Assembly (NCBI RefSeq): GCF_008369445.1 | Contig: NZ_VTWH01000001.1 | Coordinates: 558,001 to 622,000, forward strand | From: Aureimonas fodinaquatilis | GTDB taxonomy: Bacteria > Pseudomonadota > Alphaproteobacteria > Rhizobiales > Rhizobiaceae | Length of the DNA stretch: 64,000 bases | Direction: 5' to 3' | Shown here: piece after piece, positions 1 through 7,983 of the stretch | How positions within the stretch are numbered: position 1 is the stretch's first letter | How the letters are laid out: every line of letters starts with the position of its first letter | Position numbers and translations under genes: made by a program | Notes under the pieces: generated by a model | Told to the model about the DNA's origin: nothing | The model's database searches: none | Seen by the model: only the letters and a program-made list of their open reading frames with translations

Positions 1-1122
1 CAGCACCACAACAGACGGGTTGGTTTCCAGAATCTGGGTCAGAGATGCCGTCAGATCAGCATCCTGCGCAAGCGTCAAATCGGCAAAGGGCTGCAGCGCG
101 CGAGTGATGTAATACAGCGGCGACAGCAAGGGTTGGGCCATGGATGAGGCATCACCACCGGCCAGAAGCGCGACGCGTCGGCGTTTTGCGCTTTCATCCA
201 GCAGCCGGGTGCCGGCAGCATCCGGCTGGTTGACCACATCCACGCGGGCAACATCATTGCGCAGTTCCACCGGAATGGTGAAACCTGCCTGACCCGTGGT
301 GTCATTGCCGGTAAAGCTCAATTCCGTGCGGGCCAGTTCCCGCCCCTGCCGGTCCAGCGCCCGCAATTGCCGGGTGGCGGGCCCGGTTGCAGGAGCGCGT
401 ATTGCAGAAACCGTCAGCGCATCTGCTGCATTGCTGACGCCGGTCAGGGCGATTATGGCCGAAATGTCGGGTTGGAACAGCAGAAATTGTTCGGCACTAA
501 GGGCTTCCAGTTCTTCCGCGGCGGCCTCACGCTCGCTTGTTTCCAGCCCGTCGGACAGATAGGCCAGCGAGGTGCCGCCCTGTCCTGCCAGCGCCGTTGT
601 CAGCCTGCCTGCGGCGGCCTGCCGGTTGGTGGGCACCGGTCTTGGCTGCGCTGCATCCAGCCGCTCCAGAGCTTGCGCAGCCTCTGTCGGGGTGGCGTCA
701 TTGCTTGCCCCTTCTGCCGTCAGCACCAGCGAAACCGGCCTTCCGGCATCTCCCGCCTCGCGTATAAGCCCAGCGGCTGTGTCGTGCCGCGACTGCCAAC
801 TGGTGGCAGACGCCCAGCCATTGTCCAGAATCAGTGCCAGCGGGCCGGCACCGGTCAGAAGGTTTTGCCGTGGATTGACCACAGGCGCGGCCAGCGCAAA
901 AATAATCAGTGCTGCAAGCAGCAGCCGCAGCAGTACCAGCCACCAACTGGTCTTGGCCGGGGTTTCCTCGGCTTTCAGCACCTGCAACAGAATTCGCAGG
1001 GGCGGAAACGCCTCCCGCACCGGCGAAGGCGGGGTCAGCCGCAACAGCCACCAGATCACCGGCAGGGACAACAGGCCCAACAAAACCAGCGGTGCGCCGA
1101 AACTGAAAGCCAGACCGCCCAT
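1..1122 (-). CDS. BatA-type aerotolerance N-terminal domain protein (partial, C-terminus outside window)
   Basis: The frame is open from an ATG at 1122 to the window edge (374 codons), so the C-terminus is missing. The N-terminus has two membrane segments, about residues 11-28 and 59-79, followed by a VWA-like strand (LALILDNGWAS near 95-105). This is the BatA N-terminal plus von Willebrand-like layout of proteins encoded after MoxR and DUF58. The family is membrane-anchored and linked to MoxR-dependent chaperone or envelope functions, but the precise role is not known. It follows the DUF58 gene with a TGATG stop/start overlap, so the two are almost certainly co-translated. In related alphaproteobacteria such proteins are long and carry a DUF4159 region. 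Whether that is true here cannot be seen. Confidence 0.75.
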   Translation of the reverse strand, partial: MGGLAFSFGAPLVLLGLLSLPVIWWLLRLTPPSPVREAFPPLRILLQVLKAEETPAKTSWWLVLLRLLLAALIIFALAAPVVNPRQNLLTGAGPLALILDNGWASATSWQSRHDTAAGLIREAGDAGRPVSLVLTAEGASNDATPTEAAQALERLDAAQPRPVPTNRQAAAGRLTTALAGQGGTSLAYLSDGLETSEREAAAEELEALSAEQFLLFQPDISAIIALTGVSNAADALTVSAIRAPATGPATRQLRALDRQGRELARTELSFTGNDTTGQAGFTIPVELRNDVARVDVVNQPDAAGTRLLDESAKRRRVALLAGGDASSMAQPLLSPLYYITRALQPFADLTLAQDADLTASLTQILETNPSVVVL

Positions 1123-2039
1123 CAGCCACCATACCCGTTGAAAAATGTTCCGCCGCTCAACCGGCCATGAATGTGCACAAGTGCTTGTGATGCCGGGTGG
1201 TCTGTACGGTGGGTCAAAAAGCTCCACCCCAGGCGCTGGCAATGCCGCGACAACTCATCGCGCCGGGCGAAATAAAGCTGGCGATATTGCTCACGCAGAG
1301 AATCCGCCCGGCCGGATAGCAACCGCGCCCCGGTCTCAGGATCGCGGAACTCGGTTCGTCCCGCATAGGGAAAATCTTCCTCTGCCGGGTCATAAACCGA
1401 TATCAGGTGGCCACTGACGCCGCGTTGCGCCAGATGGCTGGTGGTGCGCAACACCTTGTCCAGCGGGTCCAGAAAATCGCTGATCATCACCAGTTCGCTG
1501 AACCTGCGAATTTGGCCGTCCGGCATATCGCCCTCCGGCCGATGGCGGGTCAGCGCGGCGGCAATTCGCTCTGCCGCATTCCTGGCGGAAACCGGGTTCA
1601 GCACCCCGGGAAAGCCGACGCGCTCTCCGGCCCGGGACAAAACCTCGGCCAGCGCAAGCGCCAGAACCAGAGCCCGCGACTCTTTGGAAACCAGTGCCAG
1701 TTTTGAACAATATTGCATGGAAGGCGAGCCATCAGCCCACAGCCACACGGTTTGCGCCGCCTCCCATTCCTTGTCCCGCAGATAAAGCGAGTCATCACGG
1801 GCAGAGCGCCGCCAGTCTATGCCGGCGACGGATTCGCCTTCTACAAACGGGCGAAACTGCCAGAAGTTTTCGCCGGTGCCGCGTCTGCGCCGTCCATGCC
1901 AACCGGTGGTAACCGTGGCCACAACCCGCCGCGCCTCTATCAACAGATCAGGGATCAGGGCTGCGCGTTCCCGCGCGCGCAACAGGGCGGCTTGGCTGTC
2001 GGTCAGTGGCGGTGTAGCGCCTAATGCGGCCATGCCCAA
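1122..2039 (-). CDS. DUF58 domain protein (MoxR-associated)
   Basis: 305 residues with the DUF58 signature: a GRRRRGTGENFWQFRPF stretch near residues 49-65 followed by IDWRRSARDD. The rest looks like a VWA-like fold (VWLWADGSPSM, LVMISDFLDP). DUF58 proteins are cytoplasmic partners of MoxR AAA+ ATPases; their biochemical action is unresolved. The start lies 5 bp after the MoxR stop, and the stop overlaps the BatA-like start, giving a tight moxR-DUF58-batA operon on the minus strand. The family assignment is firm and the molecular function is not. Confidence 0.9.
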   Translation of the reverse strand: MGMAALGATPPLTDSQAALLRARERAALIPDLLIEARRVVATVTTGWHGRRRRGTGENFWQFRPFVEGESVAGIDWRRSARDDSLYLRDKEWEAAQTVWLWADGSPSMQYCSKLALVSKESRALVLALALAEVLSRAGERVGFPGVLNPVSARNAAERIAAALTRHRPEGDMPDGQIRRFSELVMISDFLDPLDKVLRTTSHLAQRGVSGHLISVYDPAEEDFPYAGRTEFRDPETGARLLSGRADSLREQYRQLYFARRDELSRHCQRLGWSFLTHRTDHPASQALVHIHGRLSGGTFFNGYGG

Positions 2040-2044
2040 CCCTC

Positions 2045-3055
2045 TTACGCTATGCCGCGCCTTAGCGTGCCAATAACGTCGCGAACACTTATTCCTTCGG
2101 CGCGCGCGGCAAAATTCAGCGCCATGCGATGCTGCAAAATCGGCTCGGCCAGCGCCCGTACATCGTCCACTGATGGAGCCAGCCGGCCTTCATACAAAGC
2201 GCGGGCGCGAATGCAGTTCATGAACGCCTGACTGGCGCGTGGGCCGGGCCCCCATGCAATATGGGCATTGGCCTCGCTGTTGCCTTCTCCCGGGCGGGCA
2301 GAGCGCACCAGTGACAGGATGGCGTCCACCACACTTTCCGAAACCGGCATGCGACGCACGAGCTGCTGCAACTGGCGCAATCTTTCCGCCGATGTCACCG
2401 CGACGGCTGAATCCTGGTCGATACCAGTGGTCGCCATCAATATCCGCCGCTCTGCTTCCAGATCCGGATAGGTGACATCCACCTGCATCAAGAAACGGTC
2501 AAGCTGTGCCTCGGGCAGCGAGTACGTGCCTTCCTGCTCAAGCGGGTTCTGCGTTGCCAGCACATGAAATGGCGCTGGCAGGTCGTAACGCACACCCGCG
2601 ACCGTGACATGATATTCCTGCATGGCCTGAAGCAATGCCGATTGCGTGCGCGGGCTGGCGCGGTTGATTTCATCTGCCATCAAAAGCTGGGCAAACACCG
2701 GGCCATGAATGAAGCGAAAGGAGCGGCGGCCATCATTTGCCTGATCCAGTACCTCAGAGCCCAGAATGTCCGAAGGCATCAGATCCGGAGTGAACTGCAC
2801 CCGCTTGCCATCCAGCCCAAGAACAATGCCAAGCGTTTCAACCAGCCGCGTTTTGGCCAGCCCCGGCACCCCGACCAGAAGCGCATGACCGCCCGCAAGA
2901 ATTGTGACCAACACCTGCTCGATAACGGATTCCTGACCGAATATGACCCGGCCCACGGATGCCCGCATGGCCGCAATATCTGACAGCGCCGTCTGCGCCA
3001 TATCCTCGATCTCCCGCAGGTCTGCGGCGGGGTTTTGCGGCTCCATCACAGTCAT
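2045..3055 (-). CDS. MoxR-family AAA+ ATPase
   Basis: AAA+ ATPase of the MoxR family, 336 residues from the chosen start. Walker A is GVPGLAKT (about 62-69). A Walker B/sensor region follows with ADEINRASPRTQSALLQAMQE, then ATQNPLEQEGTYSLPEAQLDRF, both hallmarks of MoxR. These ATPases are thought to act as chaperones with VWA-domain partners, here the two downstream genes. The frame is open to an ATG at 3151, but GGAG lies 8 nt before the ATG at 3055, and the extra 32 residues are unlike the family, so I place the start at 3055. It leads the minus-strand operon and is divergent from the DUF1285 gene. Confidence 0.92.
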   Translation of the reverse strand: MTVMEPQNPAADLREIEDMAQTALSDIAAMRASVGRVIFGQESVIEQVLVTILAGGHALLVGVPGLAKTRLVETLGIVLGLDGKRVQFTPDLMPSDILGSEVLDQANDGRRSFRFIHGPVFAQLLMADEINRASPRTQSALLQAMQEYHVTVAGVRYDLPAPFHVLATQNPLEQEGTYSLPEAQLDRFLMQVDVTYPDLEAERRILMATTGIDQDSAVAVTSAERLRQLQQLVRRMPVSESVVDAILSLVRSARPGEGNSEANAHIAWGPGPRASQAFMNCIRARALYEGRLAPSVDDVRALAEPILQHRMALNFAARAEGISVRDVIGTLRRGIA

Positions 3056-3316
3056 CAATCGATCTCCGTCGCGGCTGGCGGTTTGTGGTCTCATGAGAGA
3101 GAGCCTTGCTGGGTCTGGCAAGTCCCGGTGTAGACCATTAGAATGCTTCATGCGATCTTTCGATCATGTGAAACGTTCTGGCTCTTTATTTCAACGCATT
3201 GTCCTGCCCATCCAGCGATTCCGCTCCAACGGGAAATGCTCTATTTCGTGACGGGTAACACCGGCTAAAATAAGACCGGCACGAGAAGACCCGCTTCGTT
3301 ACTGAAGGATGATGTT
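3056..3316. other. Divergent intergenic region between moxR and DUF1285 gene
   Basis: About 260 bp separating two divergent operons, so it should hold both promoters. I see no convincing -35/-10 pair. The clearest structure is the imperfect palindrome annotated separately at 3141-3178. AGGA at 3305-3308 serves the TTG start of the plus-strand gene. Confidence 0.6.
3141..3178. repeat. Imperfect intergenic palindrome (GTTTC/GAAAC family)
   Basis: GAATGCTTCATGCGATC (3141-3157), a TTTC loop, then GATCATGTGAAACGTTC (3162-3178). The arms pair over 17 positions; most mismatches are transitions that become G-U pairs in RNA. It resembles the palindromes at 5804-5839 and 47095-47122 (TTTC and GAAAC arms ending in a GAGC or GAACG-like edge) and is likely a short dispersed intergenic repeat. 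Confidence 0.5.
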
Positions 3317-3901
3317 TTGCCGCAAAGCAAGAAAAACCCGGAACAGGACGCGGAGCAAATTTCATCCGGGCTGGCAGCACTGGTGGCCAGAGCAGAGCGG
3401 GCCGGTCTTTCCGCGCCACCCGTTGAACTGTGGAATCCGGAACGCTGCGGAACAATTGATATGCTGATTCAAGCAGATGGCGTTTGGTTGCATGAGGGCA
3501 GCCCGATCCTTCGTGACAAGCTTGTCAGGCTGTTTTCGAGCGTGCTGCGCAAGGACGCCGACGGCGCAACCTATCTGGTAACGCCCGCTGAAAAGCTGGA
3601 AATACGGGTGGAGGACTCTCCATTTGTTGCAGTTGAAATGTCCCGGGATGTTCAGTTCGGAGAGCCGGTCCTGACTTTTCGCACCAATGTGGGTGACGTT
3701 GTGGCCGCTGACAGCACACATCCTCTGCGCTTTGCGCCGGATGCGGGAAGTTTCATACCCTATGTTCTGGTTCGAGGGCGGCTGGAAGCGCGGCTGACGC
3801 GTGCGCTGGCCTTTGATCTTGCCCAAATGCTGGAAGAAGACGCCGCGGGCTGGTATCTGCGGTCTTCAGGCGCACGTTTTTCATTGCCTGAATTCGAGTG
3901 A
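3317..3901 (+). CDS. DUF1285 domain protein
   Basis: 194 residues, matching the alphaproteobacterial DUF1285 family: WNPERCGTIDMLIQADGVWLHEGSPI followed by LVRLFSSVLRKD and a YLVTPAEKLEIRVED core. No enzymatic function is established. The only start in frame with good spacing is a TTG at 3317, preceded 8 nt upstream by AGGA; the ATG at 3312 is in another frame. The gene is 7 bp before the NUDIX gene and shares an operon with it and the CCA enzyme, an order conserved in Rhizobiales. Confidence 0.85.
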   Translation: MPQSKKNPEQDAEQISSGLAALVARAERAGLSAPPVELWNPERCGTIDMLIQADGVWLHEGSPILRDKLVRLFSSVLRKDADGATYLVTPAEKLEIRVEDSPFVAVEMSRDVQFGEPVLTFRTNVGDVVAADSTHPLRFAPDAGSFIPYVLVRGRLEARLTRALAFDLAQMLEEDAAGWYLRSSGARFSLPEFE

Positions 3902-3908
3902 GGATCTG

Positions 3909-4523
3909 ATGCTGTTAACCACTGCTGATCTGCGTGCCCGCCTGCTGGCGAGCAGCGGCAGAGTTGAGGATATCGGCGCAGGTGACCATGTGCTGAACCC
4001 GGATTGGCAATGGCTGAAAAAGCAACCCGACCCTCGTGAGGCGGCCGTGCTGGTGCCGATTATAGACCGGCCCGAAGCCGCCAGCGTTCTGTTGACCACG
4101 CGGGCAGGGCATTTGCGCCAGCATTCCGGTCAGATCGCCTTTCCCGGCGGGCGGATTGACCCGGAGGATGCTTCGCCGGAAGCGGCCGCATTGCGCGAGG
4201 CACAGGAAGAGGTAGGCCTGGCACCGGAATTTGTCGAGACGATTGGTCGTTTGCCGTCTTATATTTCGGGTACCGGCTTTCGAATTACGCCGGTTCTGTC
4301 CATCGTGCAGCCGGGATTCAGTCTTTCAATCAACCCCGATGAGGTGGAAGACGCTTTTGAGGTGCCGCTGGGTTTTTTGATGGATGTTGCAAACCATCGG
4401 TTGGAAAGCCGGCATTTGCGCGGTGCCGAGCGCCATTTTTACACAATGCCTTTTGGTGATCGCTATATCTGGGGCGTCACGGCAGGTATTTTACGGGTTC
4501 TATACGAAAGGTTTTACGCATGA
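3909..4523 (+). CDS. NUDIX hydrolase, CoA pyrophosphatase (NudL/UPF0035) type
   Basis: 204 residues. The CoA-pyrophosphatase signature LLTTRAGHLRQHSGQIAFPG (61-80) runs directly into a Nudix box ending REAQEEVGL (96-104). In this subfamily the enzyme cleaves CoA or oxidised CoA to 4'-phosphopantetheine and adenosine 3',5'-bisphosphate, using Mg or Mn held by the box glutamates. The frame continues upstream into the DUF1285 gene, but the ATG at 3909 gives family length and fits the gap after the preceding stop. Its last 4 bp overlap the CCA enzyme start (ATGA). Substrate is inferred from subfamily motifs. Confidence 0.9.
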   Translation: MLLTTADLRARLLASSGRVEDIGAGDHVLNPDWQWLKKQPDPREAAVLVPIIDRPEAASVLLTTRAGHLRQHSGQIAFPGGRIDPEDASPEAAALREAQEEVGLAPEFVETIGRLPSYISGTGFRITPVLSIVQPGFSLSINPDEVEDAFEVPLGFLMDVANHRLESRHLRGAERHFYTMPFGDRYIWGVTAGILRVLYERFYA

Positions 4524-5788
4524 CGCATCGAATTGAGGCTGCATGGTTGCAGGACGCTGACTTGCAGGCACTGCTGGCAGCTCTCGGCTCTGACGGCGAA
4601 GAGGCCCGGATTGTGGGCGGCGCAATCCGCAACCATTTGCTGGGCCAGCCTATAACCGATGTGGACATTGCTACAACTGCGGTGCCGCAGGAAACCATTC
4701 GCCGCGGCCAGGCCGCCGGGTTCAAAGCCGTGGCAACAGGCATTGAGCATGGCACGGTTACCATGGTGCGCAATTCGCGTGCTTTTGAAGTGACCACGCT
4801 GCGCTTTGATGCCGAGCCGGACGGCCGCCGCGCTCGCGTGGTGTTTGGCCGCGACTGGACAGTGGATGCACAGCGGCGCGATTTCACCATCAACGCGCTT
4901 TATGCGGATGCGTCCGGAACCATATATGACCCGGTCGGTGGGCTGGCGGATATTGAGAGCGGGACGTTGCGCTTTATTGGCGAGGCGGCCGATCGCATCA
5001 ACGAAGACCATTTGCGCAGTTTGCGGTTTTACCGGTTTTTTGCCTGGTACGGGCAGGGAAGGCCGGACGCAGATGCCATCCGCGCCACTGCGCGGCTGAA
5101 AGGCGAGCTGAACGGTCTCTCCGCAGAGCGAGTCTGGGCGGAGTTGAAAAAGCTGCTTGCTGCGCCGGACCCTTCCCGGGCTTTGTTATGGATGCGGCAG
5201 GCTGGTGTGCTTTCAACCATTTTGCCGGAAAGCGACAAATGGGGCATCGATGCCGTGCACCCACTGATCGAGGCAGAGCGCCATTTCGGCTGGCAGGCAG
5301 ACCCGCTTTTGCGGTTGATGGCCATCGTGCCGCCAGACAGTCAGCGGTTGGACGCGCTGGCCAAAAGGTTGCGCTTTTCCAAAGCCGAGAAAAACCGTCT
5401 GGTGGAGTTTGCCGAGCTTGGGACGCTGCCAGCCAACCTTTCCGAAACGGCCTTCCAGGCAAAGCTATATGATGGGGAAAGGCAAGCGCTTCAGGACCGT
5501 TTGCAACTGGATATTGCCGCGATGCGGGCGAAGCTGGTGCAAGATCCGCAGGCTTTGGCAATGTTGCCACAGCTCGTACACAGGTTGGAGCAGGCGCAGA
5601 GTTTTGTTCCCGCCAGTTTTCCCTTGTCTGGGGCGGATTTGATGGCCGCAGGTGTGCCCGCTGGCCCGCAACTGGGAATTTTGATGGGGCAGTTGCGCCA
5701 TAGCTGGATTGAAAGCGGGTTTGCGCTGCAAAAGTCGGCGCTTCTGGAAAAGCTCGACCGTCTGATCGCGGCCGCAAACAAGCAATGA
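4520..5788 (+). CDS. cca: CCA tRNA nucleotidyltransferase / poly(A) polymerase family
   Basis: 422 residues, class II nucleotidyltransferase. The head domain has GGAIRN (33-38; Asn replaces the usual Asp of GGxVRD, as commonly seen in rhizobia) and the catalytic DVD at 47-49. RRDFTINAL and the RxxRFxxxF-type stretch LRSLRFYRFFAWYG follow, then an alpha-helical body domain. The protein adds or repairs the 3' CCA end of tRNAs in the cytoplasm. It overlaps the NUDIX gene by 4 bp and is last in the operon, with a nested hairpin just after it. Bacterial CCA and poly(A) enzymes are hard to separate by motif, but context and length favour CCA addition. Confidence 0.88.
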   Translation: MTHRIEAAWLQDADLQALLAALGSDGEEARIVGGAIRNHLLGQPITDVDIATTAVPQETIRRGQAAGFKAVATGIEHGTVTMVRNSRAFEVTTLRFDAEPDGRRARVVFGRDWTVDAQRRDFTINALYADASGTIYDPVGGLADIESGTLRFIGEAADRINEDHLRSLRFYRFFAWYGQGRPDADAIRATARLKGELNGLSAERVWAELKKLLAAPDPSRALLWMRQAGVLSTILPESDKWGIDAVHPLIEAERHFGWQADPLLRLMAIVPPDSQRLDALAKRLRFSKAEKNRLVEFAELGTLPANLSETAFQAKLYDGERQALQDRLQLDIAAMRAKLVQDPQALAMLPQLVHRLEQAQSFVPASFPLSGADLMAAGVPAGPQLGILMGQLRHSWIESGFALQKSALLEKLDRLIAAANKQ

Positions 5789-5803
5789 CGCCAAGAAACG
5801 AAA

Positions 5804-5839
5804 GGCTAGAGCATTTTCGCACTGCGAAACACTCTAGCC
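5804..5839 (+). terminator. Nested hairpin downstream of cca
   Basis: GGCTAGAG (5804-5811) pairs perfectly with CTCTAGCC (5832-5839), enclosing a second stem TTTCGC (5815-5820)/GCGAAA (5824-5829). It lies between convergent genes (cca and the DUF1059 gene), so it may end transcription from either side, but no T-run follows. The inner TTTCGC/GCGAAA arms resemble other palindromes in the window, so it may be a member of a repeat family. Confidence 0.5.
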
Positions 5840-5861
5840 CGTAAACATCTGTCGGCTTTAT

Positions 5862-6041
5862 TTAATGCACTGACGCTTCAGTCAGCCGGTTGCGGAATGC
5901 ATCCATCAGGTTGGGTGTGATGGTATCAACGCCGAGTTGCTTGGCTTGAACCACAGCCCGGCGAATAACTTCTGCCTGGCTTTCTGCTCTGATGATTCGG
6001 GTGCATCCGGGTATGACGCCTGCACAATCTAGTTCGTACAT
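5862..6041 (-). CDS. Small DUF1059 family protein (59 aa)
   Basis: A 59-residue protein starting MYELDCAGVIPGCTRIIRAE and ending with ITPNLMDAFRNRL. This matches DUF1059 small proteins, whose features are an N-terminal LDC, a PGC motif, an RAES-[ED]xEV helix and a C-terminal TP-L-x-DAFRNR. The two Cys (C6, C13) suggest a metal or redox site, but none is proven. GGGAGG lies about 6 nt before the ATG, an unusually strong ribosome site. It stands alone, convergent with cca and upstream of the pseudouridine synthase. Confidence 0.85.
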   Translation of the reverse strand: MYELDCAGVIPGCTRIIRAESQAEVIRRAVVQAKQLGVDTITPNLMDAFRNRLTEASVH

Positions 6042-6173
6042 CTGGGCCTCCCTTCGATAATTATAAATGCTTGTAATATTGCGTGAATGTCAATCGAAAG
6101 TTGGTCTTGTTAACAAAAATTTCATAACTCTGGATGTTGCAGGCGGGTGATTGACCGATAGAGTTAGACCGCT

Positions 6174-6932
6174 TCACGCTTTGGGGTGATCGGCTCTGAA
6201 ACTCCGTTCAATGTCCGAAAGTTCCGCAGCGGTCAGCGGGCGCACTGCACCTTTTGCAAGATCGCCCAGAGACACAGGTCCAATTGCTGTGCGCACCAGC
6301 CGCAAAACGCCAATATCTTGGGCCGCAAGGAGGCGGCGGATTTGGCGGTTTCGTCCTTCATCCAGCACAACTTCCAGCCATGAATTGCGCTGGCCCTGCC
6401 GCAAGATCCTCACTGCCTTGGCACGCATGATTTCGCCGTCATGCATCACGCCCTTGCGCAGGCGCGCCGCCACAGCTTCATCCGCCACGCAATCCACCTG
6501 CACATGATAGATTTTGTCCGGTCCACTCTCAGGGTCCAGCAATCGCTGGGCCCAAAGCGTGTCGTTGGTCATGAAAATCAGCCCTTCGCTGGCCTTGTCC
6601 AACCGGCCGACCGGAGAAACATGCGGCAAGGAAAGCCCTTCTATGCAACGGTAAATTGTATCCCGTCCCTCCGGGTCAGAAAGCGTCGTTACCAGCCCCC
6701 GTGGCTTGTTGACCATGAGATGGAATTTTTCCGCAGCAACAATCACCTCCCCATCCAGCGTTATTCTGTCAGGGGCAACGGGCAGTCGCTTGTCGGGATC
6801 GCTGACCACGACGCCATCCACCGCCACCCGGCCTGCCCGCACCATGGCCTCTGCCTGCGTACGGGAAGCAATGCCCAGTTTTGAAAAAATGCGCGTCAGA
6901 CCAAACAACGGCTCCTGTCGAGCCTGCTTCAT
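6174..6932 (-). CDS. RsuA/RluB/E/F-type pseudouridine synthase
   Basis: 252 residues. An N-terminal S4 RNA-binding domain (about 10-60, RIFSKLGIASRTQAEAMVRAGRV) is followed by the pseudouridine synthase fold. The catalytic Asp is D112 in GRLDKASEGLIFMTND. The C-terminal EGRNRQIRRLL motif is typical of the RsuA family. It converts a specific uridine of rRNA (or tRNA for RluF-like members) to pseudouridine. The exact target cannot be told from motifs. Its start overlaps the stop of the GntR regulator by 4 bp, so it is translated with a gene of unrelated function. Confidence 0.9.
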   Translation of the reverse strand: MKQARQEPLFGLTRIFSKLGIASRTQAEAMVRAGRVAVDGVVVSDPDKRLPVAPDRITLDGEVIVAAEKFHLMVNKPRGLVTTLSDPEGRDTIYRCIEGLSLPHVSPVGRLDKASEGLIFMTNDTLWAQRLLDPESGPDKIYHVQVDCVADEAVAARLRKGVMHDGEIMRAKAVRILRQGQRNSWLEVVLDEGRNRQIRRLLAAQDIGVLRLVRTAIGPVSLGDLAKGAVRPLTAAELSDIERSFRADHPKA

Positions 6933-7678
6933 GCCTGTGCCGTCTCAATATTGTGCAGGGCAACTCGTGTGCGCTCGGCACCAAGGTGTATCACATTTTC
7001 CATCGCGCTGCGTGCGCCCGCTTCATCGCGCGCGGCAATGGCATTCACAATTCGCATATGGTTCACCGCACATTCGGTGATGTGCTGCGGGCTGGCTGCG
7101 GGGGATGAAAGGCGAAATGTCACCGACAACGCCGCCTCAATCAGCGCGCCGATGGAGCGCATGAAAGGATTGGCCGACAGTTGCAGAACTGCGACGTGAA
7201 ATTCCAGATCCACGCGGGCAATGCTCTCACGCGTGTGCAACGGGTCATAGAACCTGTCGGCAATTTCACGCAAGTGGGCAATGTCCTCGCTGCTGGCGCG
7301 GCGTGCGGCCATGGCCGCGGCGGCTGGCTCCAGCGCCAACCGAATTTCGGCCAGATCGTCGATGAATGTTTCATCAACACCGCCCAGAAAGCGCCAGCCG
7401 AGCACGTCGGCGTCAAACAAATTCCACTCGGACCGCTCCAGAACCCTGGTGCCGACTTTGGCTTTGGGTTCAATCAGCCGCTTGGCAGACAGGGTTTTCA
7501 TCGCCTCGCGCAGCACAGTGCGCGACACGCCAAATCTGGCTGAAAGCTCTGCATCGCCCGGCAGAATTGCATGTTCGGCAAAAATGCCGCTGACAATTTC
7601 CTGACCCAGAACACTGACAACCTGAGAATGACTGGTGCGAAGCGCGCGCCCCGTTATGGTGGTTTGCAGCAAACTCAT
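6929..7678 (-). CDS. GntR-family regulator, FadR subfamily (FCD domain); probable repressor of the sugar operon
   Basis: 249 residues. The winged-helix DNA-binding domain is about 20-85 (LSARFGVSRTVLREAMKTLSAKRLIE). It is followed by an all-helical FCD ligand domain whose metal-binding type residues can be seen (D and three His, e.g. EFHVAVLQLSAN and NHMRIVNAI). It is divergent from the galactose/arabinose oxidation genes with two GT-N3-AC boxes in the gap, one before each gene. The simplest reading is a repressor of the divergent operon that also controls itself, with a sugar acid or keto-deoxy acid as inducer. The context resembles the GguR-type regulators of rhizobial galactose genes. Confidence 0.88.
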   Translation of the reverse strand: MSLLQTTITGRALRTSHSQVVSVLGQEIVSGIFAEHAILPGDAELSARFGVSRTVLREAMKTLSAKRLIEPKAKVGTRVLERSEWNLFDADVLGWRFLGGVDETFIDDLAEIRLALEPAAAAMAARRASSEDIAHLREIADRFYDPLHTRESIARVDLEFHVAVLQLSANPFMRSIGALIEAALSVTFRLSSPAASPQHITECAVNHMRIVNAIAARDEAGARSAMENVIHLGAERTRVALHNIETAQA

Positions 7679-7701
7679 CCGCCCCTGCCTCCTTTTTTAA
7701 A

Positions 7702-7712
7702 AAGTACTACGT
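7702..7712. promoter_or_regulatory. GT-N3-AC operator upstream of the gntR gene
   Basis: AAGTACTACGT fits the WNGTNNNACNW half-palindrome bound by FadR-subfamily GntR proteins. It lies about 25 bp before the start of the divergent regulator gene, a good position for autoregulation. It is embedded in an AT-rich tract that probably holds the regulator promoter. Confidence 0.5.
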
Positions 7713-7822
7713 AATAATTATCTGTATTATTTTTCAAAGGCGACACGAAATTTGCAACCGACCCTAGGTTGATTTTGCATATTTTTTTGAAATTAGCCGC
7801 CAAACTTGGCTAGCTCAGGCAC

Positions 7823-7857
7823 TTGACGCATCGGCGCTGCGAGTATTAGTCATACTA
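7823..7857 (+). promoter_or_regulatory. Promoter with overlapping GT-N3-AC operator for the sugar operon
   Basis: TTGACG at 7823-7828 is a plausible -35. The -10 should fall near 7844-7851 (TATTAG/TTAGTC, 15-17 bp spacing). TAGTCATACTA at 7847-7857 is an exact TNGTNNNACNA box, and with its flanks it forms TTAGT-CAT-ACTAA. Binding there would block the -10, fitting repression by the adjacent GntR protein. The leader to the GTG start is about 125 nt with no ORF. Confidence 0.5.
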
Positions 7858-7983
7858 AATGATTTGGAAGGGCTCAAAAGAAGTCCAATGCGGGAGAAGG
7901 CAGTGCAACCATGATCGCGCAGGACACATATCGCCTGTTGTTTTCCGCAGCAATTTCTCCACTGTTTCCTGAAGGAATCTGAT

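Noticed and set aside
367-1170. Plus-strand ORF of 267 codons at the left edge
   Set aside because: It lies opposite the BatA-like gene, which has membrane and VWA-like features; the plus translation has no recognisable domain.
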